Shown here piece after piece: positions 54,434 to 63,522 of a stretch of DNA of 64,000 nucleotides. Under the pieces are notes generated by a model. The model was not told the origin of the DNA, did no database searches, and saw only the letters and a list, made by a program, of their open reading frames with translations. Positions within the stretch are counted from its first letter, which is position 1, and the number at the start of each line of letters is the position of its first letter. The stretch covers positions 236,864 to 300,863 of the forward strand of contig NZ_KQ948768.1 in the NCBI RefSeq assembly GCF_001514205.1, given 5' to 3'. The translations under genes were made by a program, and so were the position numbers. Source of the DNA: Streptomyces griseoruber (lineage in GTDB: Bacteria; Actinomycetota; Actinomycetes; Streptomycetales; Streptomycetaceae).

Positions 54434-55648
54434 CTACCGGACTTCGGCCTCGACGGACTGGACGGGGGTGTACACGGAGTTCTTCTGGGCGCTCTCCTCC
54501 ACCGCGGCGAGCACCCGCTGCACCTGCAGACCGTCGGCGAACGACGGCATCGGGTCGGTGCCGGACGCGATCGCCTCGACCAGGTCGCGGGCCTGGTGGG
54601 CGAAGGTGTGCTCGTAGCCGAGCGCGTGGCCCGGCGGCCACCAGCCCTCCAGGTACGGGTGCTCGGCCTCGGTGACGACGATCCTGCGGAACCCCGCCGT
54701 GGCGGCGGGCTCCCGGTAGTCGAGGAAGTACAGCTCGTTGAGCCGCTCGAGGTCGAAGGCGAGCGAACCGTACTCGCCGTTCATCTCCAGCCGCAGGGCG
54801 TTCTTGCGCCCCGACGCCATCCGGGTCGCCTCGAACGTGGCGAGCGCTCCCGAGGCGAGCCGGCCGGTGAAGACGGCCGCGTCGTCCACCGTCACCGGCC
54901 CGCGCCGGGTGCCGCCGGAAGCGGTCAGGCCGGAGGAGGCGCCGTCGAGGCGGGGGCGTTCCTTGACGAAGGTCTCCAGCTGGGCGGAGACGCCGACCAG
55001 CACCTCACCCGCCAGGTACTGCGCGAGGTCGACGATGTGCGCGCCGAGGTCGCCGAGCGCCCCCGACCCCGCGTGCTCCCGCTGGAGCCGCCACGTCAGC
55101 GGGAAGTCGGGGTCGACCAGCCAGTCCTGGAGGTAGCTGACCCGCACGTGGCGCAGTGTGCCGAGCCTGCCGTCGGCGATGAGCCGGCGCGCGTAGGTGA
55201 GGGCGGGCACACGCCGGTAGTTGAAGCCCACCATGGCCAACTGCCCGCGCGAGCGGGCCGCGTCGGCGGCGGCGACCATGGCTTCCGCCTCCGCGACCGA
55301 ATTGGCCAGCGGCTTCTCGCACAGCACGTGCTTGCCTGCCTCCAGCGCCGCGATCGCGATCTCCGCATGGCTGTCGCCCGGTGTGCAGATGTCGACGAGT
55401 TGCACATCGTCGCGGGCCACGAGGGCGCGCCAGTCGGTCTCCGCCGCGGCCCAGCCGTGCCTGTCGGCCGCCGCCCGCACGGCGTGCGCGTCGCGGCCGG
55501 CGATCGCGGCCAGGAGCGGCCGCAGCGGCAGGTCGAACACGTGCCCTACGGTGCGCCACCCCTGTGAGTGCGCGGCTCCCATGAAGGCGTAGCCGACCAT
55601 GCCCACACCGAGTGCCGGCGGTGCGGTCCGACTGTCCCTGTGTTCCAT
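54434..55648 (-). CDS. Gfo/Idh/MocA family oxidoreductase
   Basis: A 404-residue NAD(P)-dependent sugar dehydrogenase. The dinucleotide loop is GVGMVGYAFMG, the catalytic lysine is in HVLCEKPLANS, and GALGDLGAHIVDLAQYL has the conserved Asp and His of the active site. gaggag is 8 bases before the ATG. It stands between the transporter genes and the isomerase gene on the same strand, and would oxidise the imported sugar or inositol. Confidence 0.92.
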   Translation of the reverse strand: MEHRDSRTAPPALGVGMVGYAFMGAAHSQGWRTVGHVFDLPLRPLLAAIAGRDAHAVRAAADRHGWAAAETDWRALVARDDVQLVDICTPGDSHAEIAIAALEAGKHVLCEKPLANSVAEAEAMVAAADAARSRGQLAMVGFNYRRVPALTYARRLIADGRLGTLRHVRVSYLQDWLVDPDFPLTWRLQREHAGSGALGDLGAHIVDLAQYLAGEVLVGVSAQLETFVKERPRLDGASSGLTASGGTRRGPVTVDDAAVFTGRLASGALATFEATRMASGRKNALRLEMNGEYGSLAFDLERLNELYFLDYREPAATAGFRRIVVTEAEHPYLEGWWPPGHALGYEHTFAHQARDLVEAIASGTDPMPSFADGLQVQRVLAAVEESAQKNSVYTPVQSVEAEVR

Positions 55649-55715
55649 ACGGTTTGCTCCTCGTCGGAGTGTCGGTGACTCATCGCTGTGTGCGTGGGCA
55701 CGCGGCCCGGACCGG

Positions 55716-56762
55716 TCAGCTGAAGCCGGTCGGCAGGTACTGGTCGACGTTGTCCTTGGTGACCACGGCCGAGTAGAGCGTCAGCGAGGACGGGATCTCG
55801 AACTCGGCGAGGCCACCGACGCCCTTGCCCTGACCGAGCCCCCGGGCGAGATCGATGGCGGAGGCGGCCATCGTCGGCGGGTACAGGACGGTCGCCTTGA
55901 GCACGCTGTTGTCGGCCTTGATGGCGTCCATCGCGGACTTGGCGCCCGCGCCGCCGACCATCAGGAAGTCGTCGCGACCGGCCTGGTCGATGGCGCGCAG
56001 CGCGCCCACGCCCTGGTCGTCGTCGTGGTTCCACAGCGCGTCGAACTGCGACTGGGCCTGCAGCAGTTGCGCCATCTTGGCCTGACCGGACTCGACCGTG
56101 AACTCGGCCGCCTGGCGGGCCACCTTCTTGATGTTGGGGTAGTTCTTCAGGGCGTCGTCGAAGCCCTTGGTGCGCTGCCGGGTCAGTTCGAGGTTGTCGA
56201 GGCCGGCGAGTTCGACGACCTTGGCGTTCGGCATGTCCTTGAGCCGTTCACCGATGTAGTGGCCGGCGTTGAGACCCATGCCGTAGTTGTCGCCGCCGAT
56301 CCAGCAGCGGTACGCCTGGGGGGAGGCGAAGACGCGGTCCAGGTTGACGACGGGGATGCCCGCCCTCATCGCCTGGAGGCCGACCTGGGTGAGCGCCTTG
56401 CCGTCGGCCGGCAGGATCACCAGGACATCGACCTTCTTGTTGATCAGTGTCTGGATCTGGCCGATCTGCTGGGCGATGTCGTTGGAACCCTCGGTGATCT
56501 CCAGCGTGACGTCGGAGTACTTCTTGGCACGCGACTTGGCGTTGTCGTTGATGGCGTTGAGCCAGCCGTGGTCGGCCTGGGGGCCGGCGAAGCCGATGGT
56601 GACGGCCTTGCCCGGCTTGTCGTCCGCGACCGGGGCGTTGTCCGCGGCCTGTTCCTGGTTCGTGGGCTCATTGCTGGTGCAGGCTGTCATCAGCGCACCG
56701 GCGGAAACGGCCGCGGTGCCGAACAGCAGTGCTCTGCGGCTGGTGGAGGGGATTCTTGCCAT
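55716..56762 (-). CDS. Sugar ABC transporter substrate-binding lipoprotein
   Basis: A 348-residue receptor with N-terminal SRRALLFGTAAVSAGALMTAC. A twin arginine and a lipobox (LMTAC) are both present, so it is an exported lipoprotein. TIGFAGPQADHGWLNAINDN, DVLVILPADGKAL and GIPVVNLDRVF match periplasmic-binding-protein type 1 sugar receptors. In transcript order it follows the ATPase and permease genes. It probably binds a pentose, hexose or inositol. Confidence 0.92.
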   Translation of the reverse strand: MARIPSTSRRALLFGTAAVSAGALMTACTSNEPTNQEQAADNAPVADDKPGKAVTIGFAGPQADHGWLNAINDNAKSRAKKYSDVTLEITEGSNDIAQQIGQIQTLINKKVDVLVILPADGKALTQVGLQAMRAGIPVVNLDRVFASPQAYRCWIGGDNYGMGLNAGHYIGERLKDMPNAKVVELAGLDNLELTRQRTKGFDDALKNYPNIKKVARQAAEFTVESGQAKMAQLLQAQSQFDALWNHDDDQGVGALRAIDQAGRDDFLMVGGAGAKSAMDAIKADNSVLKATVLYPPTMAASAIDLARGLGQGKGVGGLAEFEIPSSLTLYSAVVTKDNVDQYLPTGFS

Positions 56763-56863
56763 GACGGATCGACCCTTCGACTGGGCGGGCGCGTCGGACG
56801 GGGAGGGTGCGGGTGCCGGGCGGCGGTGTCGGAGTCCGCCGTCCGGCGGTGTGTGGCACGGCG

Positions 56864-57892
56864 TCAGGCGTCGCCATGCATCGAGCGGCGCTGGACCAGG
56901 ACGGCGGCGACGATGATGGCGCCCTTCGCGATCTGCTGGACAGCGGTCTCGAGGTTGTTCAGAGCGAAGATGTTGGTGATCGTGGTGAAGACCAGAACAC
57001 CGAGGACGGAGCCGAGGATGGTGCCGCGGCCGCCGCTGAGCAGGGTGCCGCCGATGATGGCTGCGGCGATGGCGTCCAGCTCGTAGAGGTTGCCGTTGGT
57101 GTTCTGACCCGAGCCGGCGAGCACGATCAGCATGAACGCGGCGATACCGCAGCACAGTCCGGACAGCAGATACAGGTACAGACGCTGGCGGCGTACGTCG
57201 ATGCCGGCGAGGCGTGCCGCTTCCGCGTTGCCGCCGACCGCGACGGTGCGTCGGCCGAAGGTGGTGCGGTTGAGCAGCAGCCAGCCGATGACGGTGACCG
57301 CGGCGAATATCAGGACAAGGGGCGGGATGCCGAGAACGTAGGCGTCCCTGGCACCGAGATCGAGCACGGAGCCGACGGTCACGATCTGGGTGCTGCCGTC
57401 CGTGATCTGCAACGCCAGGCCGCGGGCGGAGGCGAGCATGGCCAGCGTCGCGATGAACGGCACCATCCTGCCGTAGGCGATCAGCAGACCGTTCACGAGA
57501 CCACAGCCCACACCGACGATCACGGCGGTGAAGAGGATGCCCGCGAAGCCGAACTCCTGCGTGGCCACGGTCGTCGCCCACACCGAGGCGAGCGCCACGA
57601 TCGCGCCGACCGACAGGTCGATCCCGCCGCTGGTGATGACGAACGTCATACCGACGGTGACGACGCCGATCACGGACGCCTGGGTGAGGACGAGCTGAAG
57701 ATTGCTCGTCGCCAGGAACTCGTCCGGTGCGGTGATTCCACCGACCGCGACGAGGACGGCGAGGACTGCGAGCAGGGACAGACTGCGCATGTCCCACCGC
57801 AGCCCGAGTCGGCGCGAACCCTCCTGGCCCCCTGTGGACTTGGTGGCGGACGTCGGCGCTTCCTTCTGCGCCGCAGTGGCCGGCTGCGTCAT
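56864..57892 (-). CDS. Sugar ABC transporter permease
   Basis: A 342-residue RbsC-like membrane protein with a 35-residue hydrophilic N terminus and about eight to ten helices. The family motif GMTFVITSGGIDLSVGAIVA is intact, unlike in the first transporter at 15.1 kb. ATGA overlaps the ATPase stop. The 101-bp gap to the receptor gene is the largest within the operon. Confidence 0.92.
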   Translation of the reverse strand: MTQPATAAQKEAPTSATKSTGGQEGSRRLGLRWDMRSLSLLAVLAVLVAVGGITAPDEFLATSNLQLVLTQASVIGVVTVGMTFVITSGGIDLSVGAIVALASVWATTVATQEFGFAGILFTAVIVGVGCGLVNGLLIAYGRMVPFIATLAMLASARGLALQITDGSTQIVTVGSVLDLGARDAYVLGIPPLVLIFAAVTVIGWLLLNRTTFGRRTVAVGGNAEAARLAGIDVRRQRLYLYLLSGLCCGIAAFMLIVLAGSGQNTNGNLYELDAIAAAIIGGTLLSGGRGTILGSVLGVLVFTTITNIFALNNLETAVQQIAKGAIIVAAVLVQRRSMHGDA

Positions 57893-59412
57893 GGCGTCAG
57901 GCTCCCTTCCATCACGAGATCAAGTACCCGGTGCTCGTCGAGCTCGCGGGCGTCCGCCGTGTGCACGACGCTGCCTTCCCGGAGCACCAGCACCCGGTCG
58001 GCGAGACCCAGGACCTCGGGCACCTCACTGGACACGAGAAGGACGGCCAGTCCGTCGTCGGCCAGCCGGCGAATCACTGCGTAGAGCTCCGCCCGGGCGC
58101 CGATGTCGACCCCCCGGGTCGGCTCGTCCAGCAGCAGCACCTTGCAGCCCCGCAACAGCCAGCGTGCGAGGACCGCCTTCTGCTGGTTGCCGCCGGACAG
58201 GGTCCTGATCGCGGCATCGGGATTGTCCGGCCGCAGGGACAGTTCACGGACCGCCTGGTGTGCCGCGGCTCGCTCGGTACGCCGGTCGAGCCAGCCCGCG
58301 CGGGCGAACCGGGACAGGGTGGAGACCGAGACGTTGCTGCTGACGGACTCCAGCATCAGCAGGGCCTGCGCCTTGCGTTCCTCGGGCGCGAGACCGATGC
58401 CGGCGCGGACGGCGGCGCGGACACTTCCGGGGCGCAGGGGGGTGCCGTCCACGAGGACACGGCCGCCGTCGGGCTTGCGAGCCCCGTAGACCGTCTCCAG
58501 GATCTCGCTGCGCCCGGACCCGACGAGCCCGGCCAGACCGACGATCTCACCGGGCCGCAGCTCCAGGTCAACGGGCGCGAACTCCCCTCGCCGGGTCAGC
58601 CCTTCGACCTTCAGCACCGGTTCTCGGCCCGCGGCGAACCCGGCCTCGGGGCGCTCGGGGAAGACGTATTCCACATTCCGCCCGGTCATCAGCGCCACCA
58701 CCTCCTGGGTCGGCGTCGACTCGGCCGGCAGACCGCCGGCAACCGATCGGCCCTCCTTGAGCACTGTGACCCGCTCGCCGATGCGCCGGATCTCCTCGAG
58801 ACGGTGGGAGATGTAGATCACGGCGACGCCGTCAGCCGTCAGATCGCCCACGATCCTGAAGAGGTTGTCCACCTCCTCGGGGTCGAGCGCCGCCGACGGC
58901 TCGTCCATCACGATCAACCGGACATCGTGGGACAGCGCGCGAGCCATCGAGACGATCTGCTGCTGCGCCGCGGACAGATCGCCGACGAGCCGCGCGGGAT
59001 CGATCTCCGCGTGCCCGAGGCGTTGCAGTATCCGCGCGGTCGCCGTACGGGCGGCGGAGCCGCGCACGACGAACCCGGCGGAGGTGGGTTCGTGCCCGAG
59101 GAAGACGTTCTCCGCGACGGACAGCCCCTCGATCAGATCGAGTTCCTGGTAGATGGTGGCGATGCCGAGGCGCATGGCGGCGATCGGTGACCCCAGGGTC
59201 ACGGGCTCGCCCCGCCAGGTGATCTCGCCGCTGTCGGGCTGGTGGGCTCCGGCGAGCACTTTGATCAAAGTGGACTTGCCGGCCCCGTTCTGGCCGAGGA
59301 GACAATGGACTTCGCCGGCCTGGACCTCGAGATCCACACCGTCCAGGGCGCGAACGCCCGGGAACGACTTGGTGATACCGGACATGGTGAGCAGAGGTGG
59401 TTGTGGTGCCAT
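57889..59412 (-). CDS. Sugar ABC transporter, duplicated ATP-binding protein
   Basis: A 507-residue RbsA/XylG-type tandem ATPase. The first half has GQNGAGKST and LIVMDEPSAALD; the second half has GLAGLVGSGRSE, LSGGNQQKAVLARWL and LLLDEPTRGVDIGA. It is the first gene of a minus-strand run of ATPase, permease, receptor, oxidoreductase and isomerase. A divergent or self-contained regulator, the ROK protein, is encoded 369 bp upstream on the same strand. Confidence 0.92.
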   Translation of the reverse strand: MAPQPPLLTMSGITKSFPGVRALDGVDLEVQAGEVHCLLGQNGAGKSTLIKVLAGAHQPDSGEITWRGEPVTLGSPIAAMRLGIATIYQELDLIEGLSVAENVFLGHEPTSAGFVVRGSAARTATARILQRLGHAEIDPARLVGDLSAAQQQIVSMARALSHDVRLIVMDEPSAALDPEEVDNLFRIVGDLTADGVAVIYISHRLEEIRRIGERVTVLKEGRSVAGGLPAESTPTQEVVALMTGRNVEYVFPERPEAGFAAGREPVLKVEGLTRRGEFAPVDLELRPGEIVGLAGLVGSGRSEILETVYGARKPDGGRVLVDGTPLRPGSVRAAVRAGIGLAPEERKAQALLMLESVSSNVSVSTLSRFARAGWLDRRTERAAAHQAVRELSLRPDNPDAAIRTLSGGNQQKAVLARWLLRGCKVLLLDEPTRGVDIGARAELYAVIRRLADDGLAVLLVSSEVPEVLGLADRVLVLREGSVVHTADARELDEHRVLDLVMEGSLTP

Positions 59413-59781
59413 GAGGAATCCCCTCGGCGGGTGCGGGCCGTGAGCGGGCAGGGCAGGGCACGGTGGTTCGATTACCTGGGCGGCTTGGGAGAGCCCCTGG
59501 CGTCGGGTGCGCAGAGGCGTACGGGCTGAGCAGGGCAGGGCAGGCCCGAGGACCCGGCGGCCGTGCGGTGGTGGGAGCCGGCCGCCGAGGTCATACGGTG
59601 GTTACGGCGGGGCTGCGGACGGTGCGGTGGCTCTCGGGATGCCGCGACGGCGCTGTGGGGTGCCGAGGCGCAAGGGGTGGGCTGGGACGCCGGTGCGGTC
59701 GAAGTGACGCTTGGTTGTGGTGACGTCGTGGAGTTCCGGTGACGCGGGTGATGTTCCGTTGCCCACGGGGTCGGGCCGGAG
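59413..59781. other. Promoter region of the sugar ABC operon, no gene
   Basis: A 369-bp gap. It shows short repeats of gggcagggca at 59445-59460 and 59530-59550, but no convincing open frame and no clear operator. It probably contains the promoter and ROK-binding site of the ABC operon. Confidence 0.45.
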
Positions 59782-60972
59782 TCAGGCCGGTGAGAAGAGG
59801 TGGTCGCTGATGAGCCGTGCCGCGCCGATGACTCCGGCTGTCGGCCCCAACTCGCCCAGCACGATCGGCAGGTTGCGCGTGGCCAGCGGCAATGACTGCC
59901 GGTACACCTGGGTCCGGACACTGGCCAGCAACGTGTGCCCGAGCCCGGTCACACCGCCGCCGATCACCACCAGCCCCGGATTGAAGAAACTGACAAGCCC
60001 AGCGATGACCTGCCCCAGACGCTTCCCGCCCTCCCGAATCAGCTCGAGAGCCACCGCGTCCCCCGCCGCAGCGGCAGCCGACACGTCCTCGGCCGTCAGA
60101 CGCCCGGCCGTCTCCAGCCGGGCAGCGAACTGCACCGACCGGCCCTCACGCGCGGCCTGCTCCGCGTCAAAGGACAACGCGGCCCCGCTGAAGTGGGCTT
60201 CCAGGCAGCCCCGGTTGCCACACGCGCACGTGCGGCCTTCCGGCTCCACCTGGATGTGCCCGATGTCGCCGGCGCTGCCCGTCGTCCCACGGTAGACCTC
60301 GCCACCGACGACGATGCCGCAGCCGATCCCGGTACCGATCTTGACGCACAGGAAGTCGCCCACGGAGCGCGCGACGCCCGCGTGCTGCTCCCCCATCGCC
60401 ATCAGGTTCACGTCGTTGTCGACCATGACCGGGCAGCCCAGTTCCTGGCTGAGCGCCTCCCGGACCGGGAAGCCGTCCCAGCCCGGCATGATCGGCGGTG
60501 CGACCGGTACCCCCTCCGGAAAGCGGACCGGCCCCGGGACGCCGATACCGGCGCCGTCGAAGCCCTCCGCGACACCGGAGGCCTTCAGCTTGGCAGCCAT
60601 CGACAGCACCTGCTCGAAGACCGCCACCGGCCCCTCCCGGACGTCCATGGGCTGATTCAGATGCCCCAGGACCTCCAACTCCGCGTTCGTCACGGCGACA
60701 TCGATCGAGGTGGCACCGATATCGACACCGAGGAAACGCAGCGTCGGCGCCAGCCGGATGTTGTGCGACCGCCTGCCACCCCGGGAGGGGGCGAGCCCGT
60801 CCGCGACAACCAGCCCCGTCTCCAGCAGCCGGTCCACCTCGACCGCCAGCTTCGAACGGGACAGGTCCACCAGATCACCCATCCGGGCACGAGAGTTGGA
60901 CCCGTTGTCACGCAGTAGACGAAGCAGCCGCGCCTGATGCGCGTTCTCAGGTCGGGCAGTCATCCGTCTCAC
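59782..60972 (-). CDS. ROK family transcriptional regulator
   Basis: A 396-residue XylR/NagC-like repressor. The N-terminal winged helix (HQARLLRLLRDNGSNSRARM, DLSRSKLAVEVDRLLETGLV) precedes a ROK sugar-kinase-like domain with LGVDIGATSIDVAV, GIGVPGPV, GCPVMVDNDVNLMAM, and the zinc motif CACGNRGCLEAHFS. GTG 60972 has aggagg 5-6 bases upstream; ATG 60963 is possible. It probably senses the sugar carried by the adjacent importer and represses that operon. Confidence 0.92.
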   Translation of the reverse strand: MRRMTARPENAHQARLLRLLRDNGSNSRARMGDLVDLSRSKLAVEVDRLLETGLVVADGLAPSRGGRRSHNIRLAPTLRFLGVDIGATSIDVAVTNAELEVLGHLNQPMDVREGPVAVFEQVLSMAAKLKASGVAEGFDGAGIGVPGPVRFPEGVPVAPPIMPGWDGFPVREALSQELGCPVMVDNDVNLMAMGEQHAGVARSVGDFLCVKIGTGIGCGIVVGGEVYRGTTGSAGDIGHIQVEPEGRTCACGNRGCLEAHFSGAALSFDAEQAAREGRSVQFAARLETAGRLTAEDVSAAAAAGDAVALELIREGGKRLGQVIAGLVSFFNPGLVVIGGGVTGLGHTLLASVRTQVYRQSLPLATRNLPIVLGELGPTAGVIGAARLISDHLFSPA

Positions 60973-61062
60973 GATCCCTCCTCTCACCGCCGACTGCGTC
61001 GTCAGGCTCTCTGAGAGGAACGTAACAACGATTTTCCGGCCTGGGAAGTACTTACGCAGCAA

Positions 61063-61828
61063 CGGGGTGCCACTTTTTCCAGGTGCAGGACAAAGCGTGA
61101 AGGGTGACTCCGGGAGTCCCGGGAAGGGGGGCCGGCGCCGGCCCCAGCATCACGAGGAGGAACCCTTCATCGACGAGGTCGTGACGCAGGGAGTAGTCGC
61201 CGGGGCGGAGGAGTTCGGCGTCGTCCGGCGGAACCGCTTCCTCGGAGGTGCGAACCTCACCGACCCACTTCAGGGCCGGGACGCCTCGAGCATCCCGAAG
61301 AGCACGTTGCAACCGAGCACGAGAAGGACGACCTTCCCCACCACGTCGTCGAGCACGGCAGGTGTCCCGCGCACACCGAACGCCACCGACGCACTGAGGA
61401 CGCCGAGGGGCACCCCACCCCCGACGTCTCCGCCTCGCACCGCAGCGCAGCCTTGAGCCCCGGACCGGCATCCGTACCGGTCCCGTAAGGGGCAGCCGTG
61501 CCCTACGTCCGCGCTGGACGCGGCCAACCGCGGTTTCAGCGGTGATGAAGTTGCCGTGGGGCGCGAACACCGAATTCCACGGCCCGGCTCCCCCTGCTAC
61601 GACGCCCGCATCGATCCGGAACGCCGGAAACACCACCATCTGCGCCGACTGGAAGCCCTCGGCTTCACGGCCGTCGTCGAACCCGACACACAGCCAGGGC
61701 TCCCTTCCGCCCGCAGGCACTTCGCCCGTGGGCGTCAGTCGAGACCGTGTCCTATGTGTCCTTCTCCTCGAGTCCGCGGGGCGCACCGCTTCACCTGGGC
61801 GCACCCTGGGCCCGCTCCCGGGCGGCGC
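61063..61828. other. Gap with gene and transposase fragments
   Basis: No intact gene in 766 bp. On the minus strand 61290-61450 reads PLGVLSASVAFGVRGTPAVL followed by a hydrophobic stretch, perhaps a membrane protein fragment. On the plus strand 61600-61690 reads RIDPERRKHHHLRRLEALGF, like the tail of actinobacterial transposases. Both are weak. Confidence 0.4.
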
Positions 61829-62584
61829 CTAACCGCCGTTGGCGGCAGCGCCGTTCATGGCCGGGCCCAGGTCCGCCGGGGTGGACGTGGCGTTGGGCGG
61901 CGGGGGGAGGACGACCAGTGGCTGACCGGCGGGCGGGACCGGCGGGGTCATGTCCGACTTGGGCAGTGTCGGTGGCTTGGTCTGGTTGAACAGTGTGGTG
62001 TCGAAGTCGACCAGCCCGGTCTGCTCCATCACCGTGATGTGGTCCAGGACGGTGTCGTTGGCCTGGTCGGCCAGCGCGCGCACGAGGGCGTTCTTCGTCG
62101 TCGAGCGGACCTTCGCCACCGTGTTGAAGATGGAACCGTGCGTCATGCGCAGGATGTTGGCGAAGTCGATGTCGAACTGCTTGCCCTGGGCCGTCTTCAG
62201 AGTGGTGACGAATCCCTCCTGCTGCGGGCTGGCCACGTTGGGCAGGACGACGTTCAGCATCGGGGCGATCTTGCGGCAGGTCTCGTCCAGCGCCGCGTGG
62301 CCGTCGATCAGGTGCTGGCTGGCGATGAGCACTGCCTTGCTCTGTCCCTTTTCCAGCCCGATCTGTCCGACGGGGTGCTCCCAGAGGCCGGCCGCCCGCA
62401 CCGCCACCACGAAGGCCCGGTCGCTTTCAGTGAACGGCCCCCACTGGGTGTTGGCGATGAGCCGGTCGGCCGAGGTCGACACGGTGTCCAGACCGAGCAT
62501 CGACGGGTATACGAGGGCACTCACTGTCAAGGTCAGGGCGCCGCCCACGACCAGAGTGCCCACGATGTTTCGCGAAAGCTGCAC
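61829..62584 (-). CDS. DUF4142 domain-containing exported or membrane-anchored protein
   Basis: A 251-residue protein with an N-terminal hydrophobic segment (IVGTLVVGGALTLTVSALVY) that is a signal anchor or signal peptide. A ferritin-like helical DUF4142 domain follows (TESDRAFVVAVRAAGLWEHP, LIASQHLIDGHAALDE, DIDFANILRMTHG). The C terminus is Pro-rich (PPVPPAGQPLVVLPPPP). aggagg is 5 bases before the GTG. DUF4142 proteins are found in the envelope of many bacteria; the function is unknown. Confidence 0.88.
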   Translation of the reverse strand: MQLSRNIVGTLVVGGALTLTVSALVYPSMLGLDTVSTSADRLIANTQWGPFTESDRAFVVAVRAAGLWEHPVGQIGLEKGQSKAVLIASQHLIDGHAALDETCRKIAPMLNVVLPNVASPQQEGFVTTLKTAQGKQFDIDFANILRMTHGSIFNTVAKVRSTTKNALVRALADQANDTVLDHITVMEQTGLVDFDTTLFNQTKPPTLPKSDMTPPVPPAGQPLVVLPPPPNATSTPADLGPAMNGAAANGG

Positions 62585-63158
62585 TGTTCCTCCTGCACAG
62601 TCGAGGGATCTGTCGAGTTGCTCGTCGCCCGGTGGGGCGGACGAAGACGAATACGTGCGTGATGCCACTCGGGCTCACCCCGTCCCGGTAAATGTTCAAG
62701 AGGGAGCAAAGAAGGATTCCGTCACCGCGATCACCGGTCTCCCCTCGGACGGCCGCGGCGGCGCGGTCGGCGACTTCGGCGACTTCGGCGACTTCGGCGA
62801 CTTCGGCGACTTCGGCGACTTCGGCGACTTCGGCGACTTCGGCGACTTCGGCGACTTCGGCGCGGAGAACTGGGCGGTGTCGCCGGGCGTGCTGCCAGCC
62901 ACTCGCCTCCCGCCCCCGGCCGTGGCCGCTTTCCCCGGCCGGCACTGGTGGCGCCGCAGCGGCCCCAGCGTCGGGAACGGCCGACGCCCGTTCGGCGGGC
63001 CAGGCGTGCGCGGCCGACAGCGGCGGGTGGTCCAAGGCGTCGTCCGCGGAGCGGCCACCGTAGCCACCCGGCGCCTGCGCGTCCGGCACCGCAGGCACCA
63101 TCACCGTCTCGTCCACGTCCGCTGGGCGCGCTGCGGCGTGCTCGGGTTCGGTCGGCAT
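62427..63158 (-). CDS. Hypothetical low-complexity protein containing (EVA)n, doubtful
   Basis: A 243-codon frame from ATG 63158. The first ~100 residues (PTEPEHAAARPADVDETVMV) are Ala/Pro/Asp-rich and plausible. Then ten E-V-A repeats are encoded by the 9-bp tandem repeat, and after that the frame runs into the start of the DUF4142 gene in the wrong frame. Thus the real end is unclear and the gene may be broken. The ribosome site is weak. It follows the PepSY remnant by about 35 bp on the same strand. Confidence 0.3.
   Translation of the reverse strand: MPTEPEHAAARPADVDETVMVPAVPDAQAPGGYGGRSADDALDHPPLSAAHAWPAERASAVPDAGAAAAPPVPAGESGHGRGREASGWQHARRHRPVLRAEVAEVAEVAEVAEVAEVAEVAEVAEVAEVADRAAAAVRGETGDRGDGILLCSLLNIYRDGVSPSGITHVFVFVRPTGRRATRQIPRLCRRNSAAFAKHRGHSGRGRRPDLDSECPRIPVDARSGHRVDLGRPAHRQHPVGAVH
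62769..62858. repeat. Ten perfect tandem copies of the nonanucleotide ggcgacttc
   Basis: Copies start every 9 bp from 62769 to 62850 with no mismatch, followed by a partial ggcg. Depending on frame they encode GDF or ATS repeats on the plus strand, and EVA or KSP repeats on the minus strand. All six frames are open through it. Confidence 0.95.
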
Positions 63159-63193
63159 CCGCTCGTCGCTTCTGGCAGCTCAGGCCGAATCCG

Positions 63194-63450
63194 TCAGCTG
63201 ACGTACTCGGTCTCCACGGTGCTCTCCTTGCTGGTGTCGGTGACCTTGAAGGACGTGTCGAGGTAGACCTCGATCGACGTGCCGTCCGCCTGCTTCACCT
63301 CCACCGCGTACATGCCGGGCTCCTCCGTGCCCCCCTCGGACTTCACGACAGTGCCCGGGTACGCAGGCCAGCGCGGCAGCCTCGGCCTTCGTCATGCTGT
63401 CGGTCAACGGCGGCTCCGGCTCGTCGTCCGTGCCGCGCGCGGCCTCACCG
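63194..63450 (-). pseudogene. PepSY-domain protein, frameshifted C-terminal remnant
   Basis: The C-terminal part reads EEPGMYAVEVKQADGTSIEV, then YLDTSFKVTDTSKES, and ends in V-E-T-E-Y-V-S before TGA at 63194, a clear PepSY pattern. The preceding piece LTDSMTKAEAAALA is in another frame, so one base too many (or two too few) lies near 63365. Upstream the frame is a Gly/Ser/Ala-rich stretch and no signal peptide start was identified, so the N terminus also seems lost. Confidence 0.6.
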
Positions 63451-63495
63451 GCCGCCTCGGCGGACACGGACGAAGACCGAGACCCGTTGGCCGTT

Positions 63496-63522
63496 CCGGC
63501 TGAACCGGCTGAACCGGCTGAA
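63496..63522. repeat. Three tandem copies of ccggctgaa
   Basis: Three exact 9-bp copies at 63496, 63505 and 63514, followed by the partial ccgg. They encode P-A-E on the plus strand. This is a second nonamer repeat within 700 bp of the ten-copy array. Confidence 0.85.

Noticed and set aside
62769..62858. Possible CRISPR array
   Set aside because: The units are 9 bp, directly adjacent and without spacers, so it is a simple tandem repeat.
61950..63266. 438-codon plus-strand frame including GDF repeats
   Set aside because: The first half is antisense to the DUF4142 gene, and there is no ribosome site or domain; only the repeat itself is reported.
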